DNA of 64,000 bases, taken from NCBI GenBank assembly GCA_016748015.1, contig JAAOMT010000790.1, positions 100,368-164,367 of the forward strand, given 5' to 3'. Positions 57,221 through 64,000 of the stretch are shown one piece after another; within the stretch, counting starts at the first letter, position 1, and the number at the start of each line of letters is the position of its first letter. The stretch is from Geosiphon pyriformis (taxonomy: Eukaryota; Glomeromycota; Glomeromycetes; Archaeosporales; Geosiphonaceae). The translations under genes and the position numbers were made by a program. A model generated the notes under the pieces. The model saw only the letters and a list, made by a program, of their open reading frames with translations. It did not search any database and was not told the DNA's origin.

Positions 57221-57845
57221 ATGGATTTAAAGGCTGCTTCAGGTGGTGATATGTCAAAAAAAAAGACACCCAAAGGAGCTTTCTATGGTTCTGCTGGTGG
57301 TTTTTTTGCTCAAAAGAAAAAAATGGTTTTTGGGAACATTAAACACTCTGGTAATAAGAAGGATATCTCTTTAAGTAAATCTGGATCTGATAATAGTGTG
57401 TATTCTGATGTGGATAGTCTGTTTGGTAATAATGAAGATGTTGGCATGGCTGGTGTAAATGGTGAGTCTCTTTTGGGTTTGGCTGCAACCACTTCCAAGG
57501 CAAAATGTATTAATACTGGTGCTGCTTTTGGTTTCCCATTTGGTTCTCCCAACTTTGACATGGACAATAATAAAGAAGTGTTTCTTCCTTCTTGTTTTTC
57601 TATCTTTCTAGATAAGAAGTGGGTTGATTCCAAAATTATCAAAACTCAGGTGGAGGTTTCAGTTAGGCAATCTTTTGCTTTGGACATTAATTTCTCAGCT
57701 GTAGAAGGGAAATCAATGATGGCAAAAACCCAAATTATTAGAAAAATTTTTTCAACTGTCAATGGTTTTGGGAGGGCCATTACTCCTTTAAAATTTAAAG
57801 GAATCATCTGATCGACATTTACTTTAGAAAAAAGCATGGAAATGG
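57221..57845 (+). pseudogene. LINE ORF1 5' half, plus strand arm
   Basis: ORF1 begins MDLKAASGGDMSKKKTPKGAFYGSAGG and stays open for 196 codons to a TGA at 57809-57811, then continues STFTLEKSMEMA to about 57845. Basic and Gly/Ser-rich N-terminus; blocks LLGLAATTSKAKCINTGA, KKWVDSKIIKTQVEVSVRQSFALDINFSAVEGK and IIRKIFSTVNGFGRAITPLKFKGII match L3. The TGA stands where CGA (Arg) is likely, a C-to-T change at CpG. ORF1 binds LINE RNA. The rest of the element (knuckle, ORF2) is absent. Confidence 0.85.
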
Positions 57846-58470
57846 CCGCATCCCCAGCCTTTTTAAAAGCCTGTGCCAAGCTCGATTCAGACGTAAATGT
57901 TGCTTTGATGATCCCAGCAAATTTTGAGGGGGTAGAGGCCCCCCCAAAACCATTGATTCCTAAAAATAATTTCCTGACTGCAGAAAGTTTCTCTTGAGAA
58001 GATTTACCAGTCACTTTTTTCAATCCAATATTCAGAGCAAATGACTTACAAACAGGGACATTAACCAGATTTCTCAAAGGAGTAGGAAGTTCTAAATAAC
58101 CACATGACAGAACATCACCATTATCATCATTGCCCAAAAAATTAATTTTGCCCAGAGATTTACCCAAACTTTGCTTAGTAACTACCTTGGGCCCTTTGAG
58201 TGTTTGGTTAATGTTTCTTCTTTCCAAAAGATCACTTTCTCTATAATCTACACTAGTTTCCTCAATCAAAAAATCCTTTTCTATGTTCACACTGTCAGAT
58301 TCAGTGGTATTCCCAGCCTCAGACTCCCAAGAACCACCAACCACTTTATCAGACACAACCATTTTTTGAGCAGCACCATTCTTCAGAACACCACCCTTCC
58401 TTTTTTTCCTAGAAGCAATGTCTTTACTAACAGTATCAGCACTAAAGTCTTTGGCAGATTTCTTCATCAC
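57846..58470 (-). pseudogene. LINE ORF1 5' half, minus strand arm (different subfamily)
   Basis: An uninterrupted frame from MMKKSAKDFSADTVSKDIASRKKRKGG to FTSESSLAQAFKKAGDAA at about 57850. It is homologous to the plus arm in CKSFALNIGLKKVTGK, SAVRKLFLGINGFGGASTPSKFAGIIKATF. The frame stays open to 57646, but that part is the antisense of the other arm. An acidic middle (WESEAGNTTESDSVNIEKD) is unlike the plus arm. Its upstream 5' UTR runs to about 58606. No stops, so it is among the least decayed coding DNA here. Confidence 0.83.
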
Positions 58471-58606
58471 AACAACACTGGAACCAATAATGGCCTTGTA
58501 ATCAAGCAGGAAAGGTTTGGATTTATCGTACTGAATTGTAGAAAACTTCTTTTCAAAAAACTTTTGACTCTTTTTTAGGAATTTGGGACAAAGGAGAGAA
58601 AGAAGT

Positions 58607-60355
58607 TTTTGTTGTAAATATTTATAATAAATAAATATTTAAAAATTATTTAATAAAATTAAAGTATTAAATATATTTAATTTAATATTATAAGTTTTTT
58701 GTTAAATAAAATATTATAACTTTAATGTCTTATATTAAAAATTTTTAATTCAATCTAAAAGTTTTATCAATTTATTTTTGTGTTTTTATTTGTAAAATTT
58801 TATTTATAAATTAAGTATAATAATAGTTAATTATAATAATAATAATTTTATTTTATGTTATTAATCATAATTAATAAAGTTTAATTTTGTTTTTTTACTT
58901 TTTTGATAAATTAATAATCTTGTTTTTTCTAATATTTTATTTTATTTTATTTTGCTATTAAACTTTTTTTACCAAATTATTATAATATTAAAACTTTTAT
59001 TAACTTAATAATTTTATTTTTTATTATTATTATTTAATTAAAACAAAATAATACAATTTTAGTTTTAAAAAGTTTTTTACAAAATATTAATAAAAATACA
59101 AATGTTTTTTACTTTGTAAACTTTAAATAAATTTTATTTTTTTTTATTTTTTTTAATTATATAATTTAAAAAAGTTTTTACTGTTTTTGATAATAATAAA
59201 ACAGTTTTAAAATTAAGTTTTTTTAAAAAAAAATTAAATTTAATATTTTAAATTTGTTTTAATACTTGTTATAAATATTAAAGATAATTTAAAAAAATTA
59301 ACAAAATTTTAAAAAATTTAAAAAATAATTGTTTTTTTTAATTATTTTATATTATTAAATATATGTATATATACAAATAATTTAATTAAATTTTGTAATT
59401 TTTATTATTTTTTTACAATAAAATTTTTTTTAAACACAATATATCTAAACTTAAAATACTTTTTTAAATATTTTTTTCAATTTAATTAAATATTATTAAT
59501 TTTTTTATTTAATTAGTTTTTTAAAAAATCTTTTTTAATTAAGCTTTATAAAAAAAACTTATATTTATAAATATACAACTGAAATTCATAATTATAAAAT
59601 ATAAAACTTAAAAACAAATATTTTTAATGCAATTAGCTAATTTTAAAATTTATTTTTGGTCTTTATACAAAAAAAACTTATATATTATATAAATTTTTAA
59701 AATATTATAAAAATATCTAAAAATTAAAATAAATTTTTTTAAATAATAACAATAATATTTATTTTAGACTTACTAATCTGAATTAAACTAAATAATTATA
59801 AATTATTGGTTTTTAATAAATAAAAAATAATTTTATTAATTTTAATTTTAATTAAAACAAATTTTTTTTTAATAATAATTAAATTTATTTTAAATATTAC
59901 TTATTATTTTATTGTTTAATATTTATTGTAAAATATAATTTTGGAAAAATAATTTTTTTTTCTAAATTAACTTTTTATTTTATTATTATATGTTTTTAAA
60001 TTAAGATATTTGTTAATTTTTTATTTTAATTTTAGTTAATAATATTAAAAAAAACCAAATTTAATATAATAATAATATTTTAAAAAATAATAAAATTAGA
60101 AAAAAATAAAACCAATAATTATTATTAATAGTATTATAATAATAAAAAAGTTAGTAAAAAAGTTGTTCATGATTTTATTAATAATATTTTTATATAAAAG
60201 TCAAAAAATAAAAATAAAAATATTAAAAACTTTAATAATAAAACAGTTTTTTTTAAACAATTTTTATTTAGATATAGTTTAATTAATATTAATGAATTTA
60301 ATAATATAAAACTAATTTTAAAAAAATAAAAAAGTTTGTAATAATTAATAATCTT
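58607..60355. other. AT desert
   Basis: About 1.75 kb of almost only A and T with homopolymer and ATTA runs. I see no gene, RNA or repeat boundary. Confidence 0.7.
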
Positions 60356-60434
60356 AAAAAATTAAAGGCCAATCTACCTAAAGATTTTCCAAATAAGGCT
60401 TTGTATCATCTGGAATTATACAGTTTAAGAATTT

Positions 60435-61618
60435 TTGACTGAGAATATATTGGCTGGCTTGGTTGTGTTTGTGAATACTGGTGGAATCTTCAGTAAGCTA
60501 TTCAGGCACAGAGTCATGGAGTTGCAGCCCACTAGCTGGATGCCCCAGCATCCTCTAAAAGTTCTGATTAATTTGCTGATTAATCCCACAAATTGTTTTT
60601 TGGCTGGTGCGACACATGCTCTCAAGTTATATAACCTTTCATTGGGTGGTGATCTGCCTGATGTTTTTCAGGCCAAGAATAGTATCGCAGTTTTGGACAT
60701 ATTTGGTTTAGAGTCTTATTTGTATGTGGCAAAGTCTCTTAAAAGATACAGCATAATGTTTGTTCATTAGTTTTTGGACCACCAAGGTGCATGTTTTAAG
60801 TGGAACACTTTTTGCAGGTGGAAGAAGCTGGACTCTAGAGGCCCAGTTCCTGTCTGATTTGTCTTGTTGGTTGAATTTATCAATGGGGGCAGTTTGTCGA
60901 ATTGTGTGGTATTGTCTTATTGTTCAGCTCTTGCTAACTTTCCTTATGACTTCAGTTATGTTAATGAGCATTTGCTGAATTCTGATTTGAGTTCTGTGAC
61001 CATCTATACAGATAGTTCCGTCAAAGGTTTGGGTTCATTGAGTGCTCATGGTAGTGCTGCCGCCTACTTTCTGGATACAAACATTAGCATCGGGGTCAAG
61101 ATGGATGGAAGCTACAAGTTATTGTACTTGCTTTAAAGTGTGTGTCCGCTTCTCGGTCTGTTAATTTGTTTACTGACAGCCAGGCTTTGCTGGACTTGTG
61201 CAAATCTGGTGGTGGTGTATTTAGTCCTGATTTTCATGACAAATGCTGGATTGAGAAGGAACATATTTGCTGTGTTATCTCTAAAAAAAGCTTGTTGGTT
61301 ATTTGGAACAAAGTCAAGGGTCATTCTGGTGTTGTTGAAAACAAATGTGCCAATTTTTATGTTGATGCTGCTGTTGCTTCTAAGTTCTTTTTGCCTCTTG
61401 TGGTTCCTTATCGCTTTCTCAAGGTTGAAGACAGGCCTGTCTCTGGAAATGCTTGTCATGTTGCCAAAAAATTGTTTAATGCTGTTCATTCTGTTGGTTG
61501 GGAAGCCAAATGTGTTGGTAGCTTCATTAGTGTGGGTTTCTGTGACCGTTTTGATAAGGCCAAAACCTTTTGTGTTTGGCATCCTGATGGCAAGATCAAA
61601 ATCTGGCTACACCAGTAG
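60435..61618 (+). pseudogene. LINE L7 RNase H region
   Basis: NNILAGLVVFVNTGG-type region (60435-60768), then ..KKLDSRGPVP, and an RNase HI domain in two frames: VTIYTDSSVKGLGS (first Asp, about 61000), VNLFTDSQALLDLCKSG (second Asp, 61160) and VIWNKVKGHSGVVENKCANFYVDAA, keeping the GHSG block. It ends FCVWHPDGK. Frameshifts near 60770-60860 and 61120 break it; there are few stops. Confidence 0.85.
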
Positions 61619-61673
61619 TGTGTCAGCAACACTTTGGTCATATCTTATAAAGGCACTCCACCACTGATTACCA

Positions 61674-62273
61674 GTGGCCAAAAGGAAAAGATTGTACAAT
61701 TTAAGATATCCAAATATTGCCTGCATTCAGTGTGGGTTGGTGAAAGACTCTGATTACATGTTTTCCTGCACTCATGATGCTAATGTTCAGGAAATTTTGT
61801 TGTCTGATGCTTCTATGGAGTGGAATGTAGTGCTGGGAATTTCTGCTGATAAAAATGTGATTGCTAAGTCACTGCATGAGACTGGGTTTTCCATCAACCT
61901 ATTCACAGCGCTGGCTAAAGGTTTTGTGTTGAAAGACTGGGTGGCTGACACAGTAAGCTGTTTGGGTGCTGGTTTTGGTAGGGGTATGTTGGTTGTTGAT
62001 TTCATTCATTGTTTTGCTGAAAGTTACAGGTCAGCCATTTGGATACCAACAGTTAAGTTGAGATCTTATTATGAAAAGCATAACCTTCTGCCACAAGATG
62101 GCTCCTCTTTTTTTTCAGTGTCTGGTCTGTCTTCTTTGTGGTCTGCTGGGTCAATTCGAGATTTTGGTTTCAGGTTGGGTGTTTACATATGCTTCAGGTT
62201 GCACCTGTGCCTTACAAAATCAGACTTTGGTTTTTTGAGTAGTTTTCCTGTAGCAGAAATTCTGGATGTGTAG
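61674..62273 (+). pseudogene. LINE L7 ORF2 C-terminus
   Basis: Open for 199 codons to the genuine stop TAG (62271-62273). It begins AKRKRLYNLRYPNIACIQCGLVKDSDYMFSC, the LINE C-terminal zinc finger with its His replaced by Tyr, and ends with the SLSSLWSAGSIRDFGFRLGVYICFR and FPVAEILDV block equivalent to the L1 end. A frameshift near 61615-61670 separates it from the RNase H frame. Confidence 0.85.
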
Positions 62274-62411
62274 TGCTGCCTTGGTTGGTCTAAGTAACTA
62301 GTTATGTGTAGAAAAAGCATGAACCATGCTTAATTTAGATTCTGTGTATTCTATGTACTTAGATAGTGGTTGGACTGCACTCATAAAATCTTTAATAAAA
62401 AAAAAATTAAA

Positions 62412-62828
62412 TATATATTTAAATCAGATAATAATTATTAAAGAGTTTTTTAAAAAAATAATTGTCTTAATTTTATTTAAGTTTAACAAAATAGTATTAA
62501 TTTAATTACAATTAATTAAACTATACTAAATTAAATCAAGCTAAATTATTAGCTTTTAAATAATTTGTATTAAAAAATAAAAACTTTATTTATGTTAATA
62601 ATTAAAATATTTAAGAATAAAAAAATAAAAATAAACTATATAATTTATTTTGTTAATAAATATTATTATTTATAATTTTGGAAATTTTTTAAAAAAATAA
62701 GCAAAAAACTTGTATTATTAATTGCATATTTATTATTATTAATAAAATAAAATATATTATTATTTGTTTTAAAGCTAAAAACAATTTAAAAAAAACTTAT
62801 TATATTATATAATATTAGCTTTTAATAA
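62412..62828. other. AT-rich spacer
   Basis: A/T-only DNA between L7 and L8, with no supportable feature. Confidence 0.6.
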
Positions 62829-64000
62829 GTGAAGCCCAATCACTATCTAGTACAAAAAGCCAAACTAAGTGGCTTACACTAGATGCAACTCATACACTCC
62901 CTACATATAGCTAGCCACTTAGACCAGACAAGGCAATACTATATACCTAAAACAACACAAGGGTTACAATTTAAACCTGTAAAAAAAGGACAAAGTTGTC
63001 AATGGCCAAAATTAACAGCAAAAGATTCGATGATACCAAGTATCTTAATCATTCCCTCTGACAGAACAGATCTGATGCAACATGACAAACCTGAGACCAA
63101 ACTATTATCTATGTTTACATCTTACCAGCCAAATTTTAAAGCGATGTAACTTAGCCAACTGCTTAACAAACCCAACAACCATGCAAAAAGCCTCCTTTTT
63201 CTCATCAAAAATATTAACAGCTTTCTCACACCAGTCTCTAAGCATAAACCTTTTGTACAAAACTGAATACAAGCCAACATCCAAAGAGCACTGACTAAAA
63301 GTCTGCAACATAGCAGAAGAAGACAGATCATTGACACCCAACAAAGAAGTTCAAGATGCAAAAGCTTTAACCAAAACCTCCCCCCAAATCCCAGCATTCA
63401 ATGCACAAGTAAAAACATGATCAAGCAGTTCCACTTTACTACACAACAAACACAACATGCCAGGATATCTCCTATTATACAACCTCTTTCTAACTGCCAC
63501 AGGCAGCCATTGGTGCACAGCTTTCATTAGATATGTATGCAAACCAGAAGATTCCTGACTAGTAAAGCCAGCAAACATATAAAAGTCAGGATGCCAAATC
63601 TTAGCCATAGTACTCCAGTCCACACATCCAACCATATTACTCAGAACAACAACCTGATCAGGACCAGCCTTTCAATGAGCACAGTAAATAAACTGAAACA
63701 CATCTCTAATAAAATGATGGGTATTGTCAAACACGGCCATAGCTTCAGTCACCAGAAAACATTCACACACTCCTATAAGCAAAGAGAACTTAGAACATGT
63801 AGCATGACTAGTAGCAGCATCAGTCACCACATTACCAGTGACTCCAGAATAGCTCTTGACTTTCACCCATCTCACAGCAAGATTTTTATCTCTAATTAAA
63901 TTAAAAATGTGATGTCTCTCTATTTAGCATGGAACACAAAAGTCAGGCATGGCCAAGAACATTTCGGATACACATGCATCAATAGCAGCCTGGCTGTTAA
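62829..64000 (-). mobile_element. LINE copy L8 (minus strand, runs out of the window)
   Basis: Minus-strand LINE ORF2 end. It reads VKVKSYSGVTGNVVTDAATSHATCSKFSLLIGVCE (RNase H end, 63875-63672), CVDWSTMAKIWHPDFYMFAGFTSQESSGLHTYLMKAVHQWLPVAVRKRLYNRRYPGMLCLLCSKVELLDHVFTC (finger CLLC..H..C intact, 63635-63400), SLDVGLYSVLYKRFMLRDW (63290), then KILGIIESFAVNFGH. 3' UTR (GTCTGGTCTAAGTGGCTAG; TATAGTATTGCC) ends near 62829. Two frameshifts and few stops. A different subfamily from L1. Confidence 0.87.

Larger units (their letters stand above)
57105..58606. repeat. Fold-back pair of LINE 5' ends
   Basis: Two LINE 5' ends face each other. The left arm (57105-about 57845, +) and right arm (58606-about 57846, -) both begin with a pyrimidine-rich AACTTCTTTCTCTC 5' UTR, then an ORF1 start. 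Both stop at the same place in ORF1 (..GIIxxTFTxExS..). Arms are about 740 and 760 bp and diverged at protein level, so they are different subfamilies rather than a simple palindrome. Confidence 0.75.
60367..62400 (+). mobile_element. LINE copy L7, 5'-truncated, with target duplication
   Basis: A 2.03-kb insertion carrying the last part of ORF2, 3' UTR (hairpin GCATGAACCATGC at 62317-62329) and a TAATAAAA tail. Perfect 11-bp duplication AAAAAATTAAA at 60356-60366 and 62401-62411. It has far fewer mutations than L5, and differs from L1 as a subfamily. Confidence 0.93.

Noticed and set aside
57310-57642. 110-codon minus-strand frame opposite LINE ORF1
   Set aside because: Shadow of the plus-strand ORF1, which has family homology with L3.
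57646-57845. Continuation of the minus-strand ORF1 frame past the junction
   Set aside because: This part is the antisense of the plus-strand arm and only happens to be open.
1-64000. tRNA, rRNA or other structured RNA genes
   Set aside because: No cloverleaf-like or rRNA-like sequence was recognised by eye; a scan with covariance models would be decisive.

Overview
This 64 kb window is a graveyard of nested transposable elements. It has no host protein-coding gene, rRNA or tRNA that I can support. It is very AT-rich and CpG-poor. The LINE, gag and pol families match what I remember from arbuscular mycorrhizal fungi (Glomeromycotina such as Rhizophagus or Gigaspora). That assignment rests on memory of the protein families, not on a search. 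Positions 32452-32802 are an assembly gap.

Layout. 1-6154: 3' part of a Ty3/gypsy LTR retrotransposon (element A, +), inserted in the RT region of LINE copy L1 (6155-about 9215, +). About 9555-12312: LINE L2 (-). About 12315-12913: truncated Tc1/mariner transposase relic (-). 12914-27839: gypsy element D (-), whose 5' LTR holds a solo LTR (E, 21975-22834) and a pogo/Tigger-like DNA transposon (23427-27688). 27840-28960 and 45985-about 47470: two halves of LINE L3 (-), split by gypsy element C (28961-45984, +). C's 5' LTR is split by gypsy element B (29567-40155, +), B's gag is split by a young LTR-like insertion F (32263-33030), and C's interior holds a solo LTR (G, 42469-43360). 47471-64000: LINE fragments L4, L6, L5, L7 and L8, a fold-back pair of LINE ORF1 5' ends (57105-58606) and long AT-rich stretches.

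The gypsy elements share a distinctive architecture: LTR - PBS - gag with CCHC knuckle - aspartic protease - Cys-rich module - dUTPase domain - RT - RNase H - integrase with GPY-like tail - conserved extra ORF (ORF3, about 210 aa) whose stop codon touches the polypurine tract - LTR. LTRs begin TGTTAC and end GTAACA and insertions make 4-bp target duplications. The embedded dUTPase (all five motifs in element A) and ORF3 are the most interesting biology here.

Almost all copies are dead. Most in-frame stops and catalytic losses (YLDD to YLDN/YLNN, DSG to NSG, FVDD to FVND) are explained by C-to-T or G-to-A changes, as expected from cytosine methylation and deamination or a RIP-like process. Decay is uneven: F, L4, L7 and the ORF1 pair are fresher, whereas 49.4-57.1 kb and 58.6-60.3 kb are almost pure A/T.
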